A DNA stretch of 64,000 nt from Phallus indusiatus (lineage: Eukaryota > Basidiomycota > Agaricomycetes > Phallales > Phallaceae), in assembly GCA_027605045.1 (NCBI GenBank), contig JAQFWX010000057.1, forward strand, positions 174,966-238,965, written 5' to 3'. Every line of letters begins with the position of its first letter. Position 1 is the stretch's first letter. The notes under the pieces were generated by a model. That model did not search any database. It saw nothing but the letters and a program-made list of their open reading frames with translations, and was not told the origin of the DNA. Both the position numbers and the translations under genes were made by a program. Below, piece by piece: positions 11,429 through 21,306 of the stretch.

Positions 11429-12858
11429 AGTTATAAGTATTTTGTATAACCTTAGAATTTTGAAAGTTACTAAGTCCCTCAGCTTCCTTTCACGACGCCC
11501 CTTTTTTGATATAATATGAGATGCGGTTTCTGTCAGTATATTCTCTGAGCGCGCTGAGCTTTCGCGAGAGCAATCGAAGCAAAGGGACGGTGACCTGGCG
11601 TATAATGGCTTCCAGTGGACGTCCCACCGTCCATTGGTATACATTAATGGGCGCTATAGGGACTTGGTGGAACTGGTTCGCTGTCAGTAGAAACTGGACT
11701 TATTACGTAACCGGCTAAAAATTTGGCTTTTGTTTTTGCCAGTTCTTTTAGTAGTTTCCTTCTAAATTTTCAACGGCGAGCCGAGAGACCCAGTAGTTTC
11801 GGTTCTAGACAGTGGTCGCGTCTTTGTGTAAGGCACTGTAGTCGGAGTAGCTATGCCCGGTGATGCCCACTGGACAACCGGTCGGTGACCCGTACCATGT
11901 ACCTGGCAGTAAAACATCGGCACTTCAAGCTTCAATAATCGCTGGGCCTTTTTATCCTCAGCCACGTTAGCTTGTTATCCAACGCTTTCCAATATTTATT
12001 GATTAAATCGTCTTTCGAGCATTTTGATCTACGAAATGTATGAACCGTTGAGTCATGGGAGAGGCGTATATTGTCGGAGAAGCTGCCACCTCAGTTAGGC
12101 ACCACGAATATGCGATACACAATGCGCATTTTATGCGAACTCTTTGAAGAATTCGTCTAATTTATCATTGATGAAAAAAGCGCAGTAAATCAATTGAAAT
12201 CGCATACTCGGTACCAGGTGTATCATTTTGTCATCTTTTAGGTATACCGCAGGAGCACGCTTTTCATTCCCTCTTGTCCCACAATGGGCAATGGAACTGA
12301 GTCACTTTCGCGGATAGACAGACGGTGAGAAAATCTATTAGATAACTAGAACGAATCTTGCTTATGTTCGAAAGTTTCAGCCCGCCTCTCAGAATGGTAG
12401 CTATGTAACTGATATCTCTGCACAGTACTAGATGTCTTGACAAGCAACCCAATCTCTTGCTGGGTGTGATTTCTGGAACCTATCCTTGTAGGATCCATGA
12501 ACCATACGGAGATATTCCTTTATTTATCCTCGAAAGAAGCTTCACCTGAACACCTGAACGTTGAAAGAAGCGGATTGCCGCTCAACTGACTGATCCAGAG
12601 ACTGTTAATAGATGTGCAAGTGTCCACGAACACCAGCAGTGGCCAACCAGGACAGTGACCTGTCCTATGATCAATCAATTGTTCAGTAAAAAAGAGGTTC
12701 TGCGGCGCTTCATAAAAACACTGGCATCTCATTTGGTCGGAGTCCGAGTCAACCGAGTGGGTATGATGAATTTCTGTAGCGAAACTTTTTGTTTGGATGC
12801 GATTTGTGAAGGACCCTGAGTATGAGAGCTGAAGGAGAATTGAGCACTCTCATATTTC
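11429..12858. other. Intergenic, no gene recognised
   Basis: About 1.4 kb between the glycosyltransferase and the first cysteine-rich secreted protein gene. Only short chance frames are present. I looked for a further copy of the secreted protein family and did not find one. Confidence 0.5.
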
Positions 12859-12868
12859 TTATAAATAT
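12859..12868 (+). promoter_or_regulatory. TATA box of secreted protein gene 1
   Basis: TTATAAATAT lies 60-69 bases upstream of the ATG at 12928. The two paralogues downstream carry TATA boxes at a comparable distance. Confidence 0.55.
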
Positions 12869-12927
12869 GAGGGCTCTAAAGACAAATCCAGCATCAGGTT
12901 GCCCTCGTGTTTCAAAGCCAACACAAC

Positions 12928-13314
12928 ATGCAATTCACTACTCTTTTCACCTTTGTTCTCTACGCAGTTGGGACGATCTCTATCGTCAGAGCTGACATTG
13001 TTGGGTTCGACGGCACAAGCTGTGATGGCGATGAGGGAGACAATGTCCCCTGTGATGGGAGCTGCCATCAGTTCGGTGGTCGCCACTCGCTTCAAGTTGG
13101 GTTTACCTTGTAGTTTTAGAATTCTACTCATGCACATTGTTTCGTACAGCTCCTCACCGGTGGTGTACATTGCGTGACATATTTCCTTGACACCGGCTGC
13201 TCCGAGTTAGTTGGAAGCACACAGTTGAGCGGCGAAGGGGTGTGTACCCATGTCGATACGGGAACTCCGGTGAACTCGTTCATATGCTCTGCTAGTGATG
13301 TTTGCGATACTTAA
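12928..13314 (+). CDS. Small secreted cysteine-rich protein, tandem paralogue 1
   Basis: Two exons, 12928-13095 and 13150-13314, split by a 54-nt intron starting GTTGGG, give 110 residues. Residues 1-22 are a signal peptide (hydrophobic FTFVLYAVGTISIV, likely cut after VRA before DIVGF). The mature part has eight cysteines at 32, 42, 46, 64, 73, 88, 102 and 108, enough for four disulfides, with the signature CDGxEGxNVxCDGSCHxF, then RHSL at the exon joint and HCVTYF after it. There is no membrane segment or GPI signal. I do not recognise the family; it belongs to the broad class of fungal small secreted proteins that includes developmental proteins and effector candidates. Function is unknown. 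Confidence 0.85.
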
Positions 13315-13479
13315 GTGAGATGAAAATACTGTTGAAATCTTACCGCGTACTGATCTAATTTCAGGAGATTTTTCGAGATGGGTATATGCGTCCTGAGAAC
13401 AAGTAAACAAGTCGTATGATGCCTAGCCCAAATGTACCAACTATGAAAATATATTGTTTGATTATGCTTCTGTTCCTCC

Positions 13480-13905
13480 TCTTACCATTAATGCAATAAA
13501 GTCTGCGTTCGATGGTAACGACTTCGAATATTTACTATTTTCAATTAATACTTTCAGTCAAATGGGATTCGTCAGGTAATTGTTACCTATAATACTTTCT
13601 AATGGGGAATCCTTTTATCCTATGACAACAGTTTTAGGCGCTGGAATCTATGATTTGTAGAGTATAGTATATACTGGACCGGGCGTCACAGACAATAAAG
13701 AAGCTCTTCCTTCTGTCGGTTTGGTGCAGCAAAACATCTCCATGAATTTCACCCTGGGAGACTACCAGGTTAACTAATGTCTTCTATTAGTGTCTCACTT
13801 TTGGTATGCCGTCTACGGATTGATAATTAAGCCTGGATCCTAATGAACGGCTCTAAGCCATCCGATATTGTCAATGTGTTCGGCAGTCAGGCAGGTGATT
13901 TAATT
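13480..13905 (+). pseudogene. Possible relic of a degraded coding sequence
   Basis: Between paralogues 1 and 2 a stretch has coding-like pieces without an intact frame: about 13665-13770 reads YTGPGVTDNKEALPSVG and then LVQQNISMNFTLGDYQ, preceded in frame by a TAG, and about 13832-13890 reads WILMNGSKPSDIVNVFGSQ beyond a plausible intron. No start codon or complete model can be built. It may be a dead gene of unknown family or chance. I could not link it to any other gene in the window. Confidence 0.25.
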
Positions 13906-14737
13906 GGAAACGCGCCTTCCATTGAAAAAACCTTTTGTTTGATGAACATTACGTTTACTAAACGCTGGGATTCAAATACATTGTTGAATGGCAGAATAAC
14001 ATGTAACACATGATGCATGATGCATGACACGAAATTGACAAACTTCTCACCTTGACGCTGAAAGTACATGTAGATTCGGAGCTCAAGGTTGTTTCCCTAA
14101 CCATAATGCTGTTCAGTCCACGTTCAGCAGGTCTTTTACCTTTATATACCCAGGAAGAATTTCAGAGCGTCTTTGACAAGATCCGTTGTTGATCGATTCT
14201 GCAAAAGGCTTTCATTCGCTCTTTTCATTCAAGAAGCCGGCTCTGATCTCAAGCCGGGTTGTGATTTTACTCACATGCCCTTCCGCTCCACCCAAACATT
14301 AATTCTCAACTTCTCAACTAAGTCTCGGGTCCCTGCGGCTTGTTCAAAGGCTTTGATTCTTTTCAAGTATGTTATCACATTTTCCACATTCTCAGCATCG
14401 AAAGAATATCGAAAGTGCATGCTATGGAACAGAGTAACTTACCTTCCACGGGGTGAGAGAGATCTGCTAAGCTTGTACTCGGATTCGTTCGGCACATTCA
14501 GTTAAATTATGACTATATTATTTCAATTTCGTCAGACCGGTCTCACTCAGTCCTTATTGAATAGAGATCGCACATGGCCCAACCGATGAGCTGCTTTCAT
14601 GTAAATATTACTAGCTGGCGGTATACATGATCTCTCCAAATTTATAATGATTCGAGTCAATTCCTATCGGGAGACATTCTTAAAAGTTTTGGTAGTCGGT
14701 TGACCGGAAACGATGGTTACAAAATTACCTAGATTTG
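13906..14737. other. Intergenic, no gene recognised
   Basis: About 830 bases between the possible relic and the promoter of the second secreted protein gene. A 110-codon frame at 14173-14505 has no recognisable features and no flanking homology to the family. Confidence 0.4.
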
Positions 14738-14747
14738 TCTATAAAAA
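14738..14747 (+). promoter_or_regulatory. TATA box of secreted protein gene 2
   Basis: TCTATAAAAA lies 71-80 bases upstream of the ATG at 14818. The leader after it contains AAAGCTTACAC before the ATG, nearly the same as the leader of paralogue 3, so promoter and 5' UTR were duplicated with the gene. Confidence 0.6.
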
Positions 14748-14817
14748 CAGCAGAAAATCCGGGATTAACTCTTCAGCATCAGCTTGCCAACTCTCCTCTC
14801 TCGAAAGCTTACACAGC

Positions 14818-15206
14818 ATGCAGTTTACCGCTTTTTTCACTCTTGTTCTCTCTGCGATTGGAATGCTGACCATCGCCAACGCTGACATTGTCGGGTTTGA
14901 CGGCAGTGAATGTGATGGTAATGAGGGACTCAACGTCCCTTGCGACGGAAGCTGCCATTTGTTCGGTGGTCGCCACTCGCTCCTGGTTGGTTAATTCCTT
15001 CCTGAATTTTGGAGAGTATCTCGATACATCGATCTTTGTAGCTTCTTGCCGGAGGTACACATTGCGTGACCTACTACCTCAACAGTGACTGTACCGACGT
15101 AGTTGGCAATGCAGAACTGAGCGGCGTAGGGACTTGCGCAAATGTCAACACAGGAACTAATGTCCAGTCCTTCCGTTGTTCTTCAAGCAGCATTTGCAAT
15201 AACTAG
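14818..15206 (+). CDS. Small secreted cysteine-rich protein, tandem paralogue 2
   Basis: Exons 14818-14985 and 15042-15206 give 110 residues; the 56-nt intron sits at exactly the same codon as in paralogue 1. The signal peptide covers residues 1-22 (hydrophobic core to about 20, then NA before DIVGF). All eight cysteines fall at the same residue numbers as in paralogue 1 (32, 42, 46, 64, 73, 88, 102, 108). The signature reads CDGNEGLNVPCDGSCH and is followed by RHSL, then HCVTYY after the intron. Conservation of frame, splice sites and cysteines while other positions vary argues for a functional gene under selection. Role unknown. Confidence 0.85.
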
Positions 15207-16600
15207 GTGAGACTCTGTGGGAAATCGAAAAATGCTACAGACTGATCGTATCAGGATACTCCTATATATCGGATGACCTACATAACGGATTGTAGAAAAC
15301 TGTCAAATAACCAAGTAAAACAATACCTGGTTTAACATATGGTGTACTTTATGATGTGCCCCTGCCAATGAAAGCAACTTTGAGTGCAGATAAAATATTG
15401 TAACTTGATACAGATAAGCCATATAGGCATATAATAGGTCTAAGTCTGAGCCAAGAGTGCGTACGTTCAGCGGCTTTTGTTGTCCATCCGCGTCGTCTAT
15501 ACTCAAAACCCCGAAATCTGAAATAGTGTCTCTAAATGACTGATAAATTGGCACGAATTTTATTAGAATTTTTGGCCCCTTATAATATCAGCTCCATTCC
15601 GTCAGGCCTTTGTCCATACCTTCCTCAAACCCTCTCAGAGCTCACTCTCTCTTTACCTTCATAGGACAAACCAAAGACAAACCATATACCGATCTATCAC
15701 AAGTCGAATATCGTGAGTCATTATACCTTGAACTATCATTGGTGATGAATATATGTACCTTCCTAAAGAATATCAGTTACTATACCTGATGCGGCAACTG
15801 AACTTGGACCACATGCATTTATGGACAAGGTATGAACGTGCAACACGCGATGTTCAATGTTATACTGTAGCTCCAATCACACGAGACTGGGAGTTATGGA
15901 ATTTCGAAGAACCAAGTATCTGGCTTACTGATGATCGATGAGAGCTTAATTCATCTTGACATGTGAAGTGAGAAACTTCGGAGTTGGTTGAGATGGTATC
16001 GTTATTCAAAGTAATCTATGCTAGCGTTGTCAGCACAGATTCAGACCAATTGCCTGTCAATCTTTGGGATATTACAATATTGAGTTAGGCACAGTAGCCT
16101 GGGACTCGCCTTTTAATGTAATACAGGATCCCCTCAGGGCCTTAACCCCAAGCAATGTCATACAGGCCGCTGTAGTAAACTTTCATTTGACATCATTAAT
16201 TTATGACTCCATGAGCGTCCAGACAGAGTGTTCTTCACGTGCACAAGCCTTCCGCCCTTAGATTTTCTTAATTGAGTTGAGTTCCAAGGCTTCTCTCATG
16301 TATACGTCTGCACCTTTTTCAAATTTCACGTCAAAAGCACATGTAGTCGGTATTGGTATTTTTCCCTCTGCATAATGTCGAAGGACGATTGGCTTAAGAA
16401 AATTACGGGGCTCTGTACATCTCGTAATGAATGAATACGTTCTTTGAATTGAGAAAAGGCTGGAATCTCACCTGATACCCCTGTTCCGAATTATGCTTAG
16501 GGAATTACGTGAACTTGCAAAAACTGTTTCTGTGGCTTTGATGTCTGATTGACCATGTTATAGGATATCCCGAGTTTTAGATCCAGAAGACCCTAAATTC
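15207..16600. other. Intergenic, no gene recognised
   Basis: About 1.4 kb between paralogues 2 and 3. Several frames of 60-80 codons occur (for example 15753-15941 and 16064-16261), but none has a recognisable domain or plausible splice partners. Possibly old gene remnants. Confidence 0.4.
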
Positions 16601-16610
16601 TCTATAAAAT
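16601..16610 (+). promoter_or_regulatory. TATA box of secreted protein gene 3
   Basis: TCTATAAAAT lies 70-79 bases upstream of the ATG at 16680, almost the same box and spacing as for paralogue 2, with the shared leader AAAGCTTACAC just before the ATG. Confidence 0.6.
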
Positions 16611-16679
16611 AAGAGGAAAAGTCGACGTAAGCTCTTCCGCACCGGACTACCCTCCTAAATATCTCAAAGCTTACACGGA

Positions 16680-17070
16680 ATGAAATTTACCACTATCTTC
16701 GCATTTATTCTCTATGAGGTTGGAATCCTATCCACCACCATTGCTGACATCGTCGCATTCAGCGGCAGCTTTTGTGATGGGAATGAAGGGGCCAACGTCG
16801 CCTGCGACGGAAGTTGCCACACCTTTCCCAACCGCCACTCACTCCGAGTTGATTCTTCTTTGTAATTTTTTAGAGATTTACTGACTGAAATTACTTTGCC
16901 TCGTACAGCTCCTCATTGGAGGTAAACACTGCGTAACATACTTCAAAAATACTGGCTGCAAGGTGGAAGTTGGCAGCACAGAATTGACGGAAGGAGAGTG
17001 TACAAACGTTAACACCGGAACGAATGTAGCGTCCTTCAAATGCAGCCCCAATGATTTCTGCGAGTCGTAG
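16680..17070 (+). CDS. Small secreted cysteine-rich protein, tandem paralogue 3
   Basis: Exons 16680-16847 and 16909-17070 give 109 residues; the 61-nt intron interrupts the same codon as in the other two copies. The signal peptide spans about residues 1-22, ending before DIVAF. All eight cysteines are kept, with one residue fewer between the fifth and sixth (73 to 87). The signature is CDGNEGANVACDGSCH, then RHSL, then HCVTYF. It is the most diverged of the three (for example PNRHSL for GGRHSL), suggesting an older duplication. Its function is unknown, as for the others. Confidence 0.85.
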
Positions 17071-18370
17071 GTTGGAAAGCAACTGAATAGCTTGTTATGG
17101 ATGTATATCACAGTATATGAGAACAATTTTGAAGATAAACCCAAGCAACTATATGGTGATTTCGAATGAGTAGTTGTTTTTTTAACCCACCTCTAAGTCA
17201 AGATAAGATAACTGACCCGCATATTTCCCAATGTTCAGAATTGTCTCTTGTTCTGGCCAAGTTCTGATTTTAGTCGCGGGGCCTAAGTCAACGTTGAACG
17301 ACGCTGCGTGAGGTTCGCCTCCAGAGGCTAAAAACGCGTTCTTCCACAGCGCTGATCAAAGTGCCCCGATTGAATCTTAGGTTCTATACATCTGCCCATT
17401 CTCAAGACTGGGAAGCAGACAATGAAGGGGCGGTCGCAAGCCACCAGTGCCATGGTGCCATCTTACCGTGATGATGCATTGCGTTACTGTCACAACCTAA
17501 TCGGATCACGCATCGGCATAGAAAATTGTTCGCTTACGCGAGAGACCAGAAAACAAACCAGAAACCGTGCCACCCTGTTGTCGTCTTCAATGCAACACCA
17601 ATCAACTTTTATAATGTTTAATTCTAACATTTTTATTTGGACTCTCTGGGTATATCGCGACGCGGGTTTCGATCTCCAAATTCTAGCCATCCCGCGCTAA
17701 TACGGTTGAAGGCTAACAAGGCTTGGAAACGGTCTGGTTATTATTCGCCAGAAGGTATTTTTGCCAAAAGTTTCTCATACCGCACCTTGAAGGTTATATT
17801 CCAAATCATCAACCGGTGGCAACTCGCAGCTACGTACCTAACAATACACACCGGAATTCAGGAGTCGGTTTGGTTTATTACGGTTGTTCCGAATTTTTGA
17901 TCACGACCAACGATGGCTCTCGTATGATGATAATTGTCTTTAGCACCGATTTCCATAAAAGTAGCTGTTTTCTAACTCAATCAATATAGCGTCTGTTGAG
18001 ATAATCAATTTAATTGATGAAATACCTGGCTCTCAACCAATCGGACCGAACCACCGGATACCTGCAAGCAGTGTCTTTTACACATTGTGTTACCCAGCAC
18101 TCTCAGTATTGGTCAATTTCGATTCTCAGATTGCGAAATGCTATTCTCCCATTAACACAAAGCAGCTGCTCAATGTGGTCGTTATTTCTCCGCTGATTAT
18201 TTCATGATGGGCACGTATTGTAAATGTCAACCATCATTTGAAATCTAACTAATGGGGATATATGTATTTGTTTAGAAATGCTTTTTGAAGGTATTGAACG
18301 TATGGATTAGTTTATTGTTGTTTACAAAGATACATTTAGCAGCTACGAGCTGTGCCCCCACTGGCAATTC
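17071..18370. other. Intergenic, no gene recognised
   Basis: About 1.3 kb between the last cysteine-rich gene and the double-psi barrel gene. Frames up to 92 codons overlap on both strands and look like chance; no domain, repeat or RNA gene is recognised. Confidence 0.45.
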
Positions 18371-18380
18371 CTATATAAAC
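18371..18380 (+). promoter_or_regulatory. TATA box of the double-psi barrel gene
   Basis: CTATATAAAC lies 88-97 bases upstream of the ATG at 18468. The identical decamer, on the minus strand, lies 86-95 bases upstream of the hydrophobin ATG at 60760. Confidence 0.6.
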
Positions 18381-18467
18381 TGGCCATTTCTTGCGACATA
18401 ACCCCCCAACACAACTTACTCTACTCTAGTCTCGTCTAATTTTCTTTTAATTCTACATATATTCAAC

Positions 18468-19022
18468 ATGTTCAAAATCTTGTCTACCGCTTTCGCAGCA
18501 ACCTTGGCCTTGACGGTTGTCCTGGCAAAACCTATTCCAGCCTCCCTCGTCGCTCGCCAGTTCCAGGGAAGGTAAGTAAAATCCATCGCGTCACTCATTC
18601 ACAACCAATCTCATTAATTCGAATCCAGAGGAACATTCTACTTCCAAGGTGGTGCATTTGGTGCTTGCGGACAAATCCACCAAGACAGCGACTTTATCAT
18701 CGCTTTACGTACGTTTCCCCTGCGAACCTCATGAATGCGCCTTGAATTCATTCTATCCTCACCCTAGCTGAAAGTCAATATGATGGCGGTAGCCATTGTG
18801 GACAGTCTGTAACCATCACTGACACCAGCTCCGGTAACACACAAACCGCAATCGTTGCGGACTTGTGTCCCGGTTGCGGAGGAGATAGCATCGACATGTC
18901 CGTTGGATTGTTTACTGCCTTCGCGCCAGAATCTGTTGGCGTTATTCCAGGTATGTGAATTATAATATTTCAACTTTGTTTATAAACAAACACTTGCTTT
19001 AGTTTCCTGGAGCTTCAATTAA
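18468..19022 (+). CDS. Secreted RlpA-like double-psi beta-barrel protein
   Basis: Four exons, 18468-18571, 18629-18708, 18768-18950 and 19003-19022, give 128 residues. Residues 1-20 are a signal peptide (TLALTVVLAKP), followed by a short propeptide-like stretch (SLVARQFQGR) before the barrel GTFYFQGGAFGACGQ. The rest shows the usual double-psi barrel motifs: SDFIIALPESQYDGGSHCGQ, VTITDTSSG, VADLCPGCGGDSIDMSVGLF and the C-terminal VIPVSWSFN. The Asp of the DLCPGC and DMS motifs is kept. The family (sometimes named after the Agaricus riboflavin-aldehyde-forming enzyme, and related to expansins and barwins) is common in fruiting bodies. It is secreted and probably binds cell-wall polysaccharide; enzymatic activity is not established for most members. 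Confidence 0.9.
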
Positions 19023-19977
19023 TTTGCCAGTCATTGGGCATCAAATTATTTATCGCAAAGCGGCCTCTGGAAGGTTGAGACTTGATTTATTTATTCCTTG
19101 GCATCGAAATATGTAGATACATTCCTTGGGTTTTGTATTTCCTTCAATACTTCGCATGAATCAACTGCATGGATGGAAACTTGTTTGCATGATAGTCCTC
19201 GGATGGAACACTGAGAGCTTCTGCAGCTAAATTGCAAATTGAAACTGTGCCTGTCCCTACAAAATTCTTTCCTGTTAGCGAAGATGGTGGAAACTCCTTT
19301 GTTTTTGTTCGTTTCAAATTTAAACCCTGACAAGGAGGTCTTAGGCTTTATGAGTACCCGAGTCGGGACGCTGAACCGAACGGGAGCAGCGGCCCCGCTT
19401 TAAAAATCACTTCTCTCGCTTCGTTCACATCTATGATCTTTAGTCGCGTTTTCTATGGCTTATTTCATGTTCACTTTTGAGCATCACCTTTGAGCCGTGA
19501 ATAAACAAGGTGAGCTAGGAAATTGAATAAGTCTAGCCTACGTCGCTCCTCCCATTTCCGTCAGGCCTGAATACGCCTTGCTACGCAGGGTAGCGCTATC
19601 GTGTCAGGCCTCACTGGAGTAGCGACTAAGACGTCTGGATCGTAATAGTCAGATAGTAGGACGACACATGAAATTCTATGTATAGCTATGATCAACGCAG
19701 CTGAAGAACTGTTCTTCTTTACTTGCTGAAAATTCAATGCGAGATCGTATCTTTATCCCGGTTATACCATTTTGCGCACATCTTCCGATCTCTCGCATTA
19801 GAACATGCTTCTTTAGCTGTGTCTGTTTCGTGCTGTGTCGTGTCTGTGCCGTGTTAATGCCAGTTCATGATCTATTACGTCTAATCCTAATCTACCTACA
19901 TCTGACAATTCAATACGAGCATTGACGATTACGGTCCAGACTAATTCACTCAGCACTGCAAGCTAGCCTGCATTTAA
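19023..19977. other. Intergenic, no gene recognised
   Basis: About 950 bases with no recognisable gene. The segment near 19563-19612 has GTCAGGCCT twice about 40 bases apart around a GC-rich core, which may be a scrap of a repeat. Confidence 0.4.
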
Positions 19978-20800
19978 GATAAAGACCATTGACTATCGGT
20001 GTTAGAAAAAGTTAGTACCCACCAAAAGGCCCCTCCAGCCGGTCAACTTGCTCGTTCAAAGCCGGTCCGCTCAGATTTTGTAGACCTTCCAACGCCGTCT
20101 TACATTGTTCCAGTGATCTATATTCTTTTGTAAACAAAAGAGAAAAGCGTTTAATGATTAAAATCATACGTAGAACATGTCCGAGCTGCCTCGCGAACAT
20201 TCCCGTCTCGTTCTTGACGTACGAACTTGTTAACCGCCGCAATATCTCGTGCAACGATTTCCTGCAGGGGTTGCGGTCCATAACAACCTTGTGGACGTTA
20301 ATTGCAATCAACAAAATTGAGAAAAAATCATACCACGATATTTCTAATCTTCATGGAGTAATGCACAATTGCATCATGAAGGTCAAGCGAAACCGCGAAG
20401 GACTCCTGGTGAGGCAGACGGCCGGTCTTACCAATACATGAACATTAACATGAGCGTGTGTTGCTGAAGGAGGCATACTGACTTTCTTGGCACGACAACC
20501 TGTACAAGATCGTAGAGGCCGTATGCCGCCAGGGCCGATACCACAGCGTATAGCAATCCTATCGCACCGTTAGCGAAGAAGGACTTTATCTGTTCTCCGA
20601 ATGGCTCCTTAATAACGCTAATACTATATGTCAAGATGCGTTTTTCGGGCTGTGAGAATGTGTACCATACGTAGTTGGGACAGATTGGTAGGTAGTGGTA
20701 ATAGTTGTAGTAGTGGTAGCTTGGATCATTGAGATTGATAAAATGATACGAAATAGAATTCACTAACGACGTGTTTTGAAGGTTGTATTTGGTGAGACAT
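19978..20800 (-). pseudogene. Decayed copy A of a membrane-anchored multicopy family
   Basis: Homologous to copy B (30145-31150) and, more distantly, to copy C (32377-32910). From a likely start at 20800 (MSHQ), the conserved parts read VIKEPFGEQIKSFFANGA, then a transmembrane-like segment AIGLLYAVVSALAAYGLYDL, then FAVSLDLHDAIVHYSMKI after an intron, then EIVARDIAAVNKFVRQERD. Near 20275 copy A has a 4-nt deletion relative to copy B (CGCAACCCCTGCAGG against CGCATTCAACTCGTGCAGG), which shifts the frame in the last exon. The family looks like a single-pass or tail-anchored protein with a helical C-terminal region. I do not recognise it. Multicopy status and independent lesions suggest a fast-turnover lineage-specific family. 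Confidence 0.6.
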
Positions 20801-21306
20801 TGCGAGAGTGGAAGGTTTTGGGAAAAGGGAAAATGGAGGGTATGTGGTACGTGAAGAGAATGGTGAGGGTTTTGGGAAAGGGGGAGCGGAGGTATGTGGT
20901 ACATACGTGAAAATGGTGTTTATGCGGGCAGAACTGAGATAGTACAATTGAAAACGCGTATGTTTGCAAGGTCCACGAGGTCACATGATTTTTAGGTAAT
21001 AAGACGAGCAACAACATACGGTGACAATTAATCCAACCGTGTTGCTGGAAGTATCCATTAGGGCGGTATTTGCGTCGTCTCTCGTTAAAGAACATACTTC
21101 CCCAAAGCTTAACAAAAACCATTCATAAAACAAACACAGCAAGCTGACAATATAATACGCATACATTGGAACTCAGATACGGCCCAACGTCTGCAGATGG
21201 ATATTCATACGCAGACGTTGGGAAATGTCTGGTTCAGTGAAAGAAAATAGTTACGAAAAAATTCGCGACCCTCATCAAAGTATCATGGAAGAACCATAAT
21301 ATCCTC
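20801..21306. other. Intergenic, no gene recognised
   Basis: About 500 bases between copy A and the nitrilase-fold gene, with low-complexity Ser/Pro/Phe-coding frames on the minus strand near 20820-20950. These may be part of the 5' region of the multicopy family member. Confidence 0.4.

Noticed and set aside
14173..14505. 110-codon open frame between secreted protein genes
   Set aside because: No signal peptide, cysteine pattern or domain, and no plausible splice partners.
17650..17700. Possible tRNA 3' half on the minus strand (GATCGAAACCC)
   Set aside because: No matching acceptor stem or anticodon arm at the right distance; Pol III box A is not evident.
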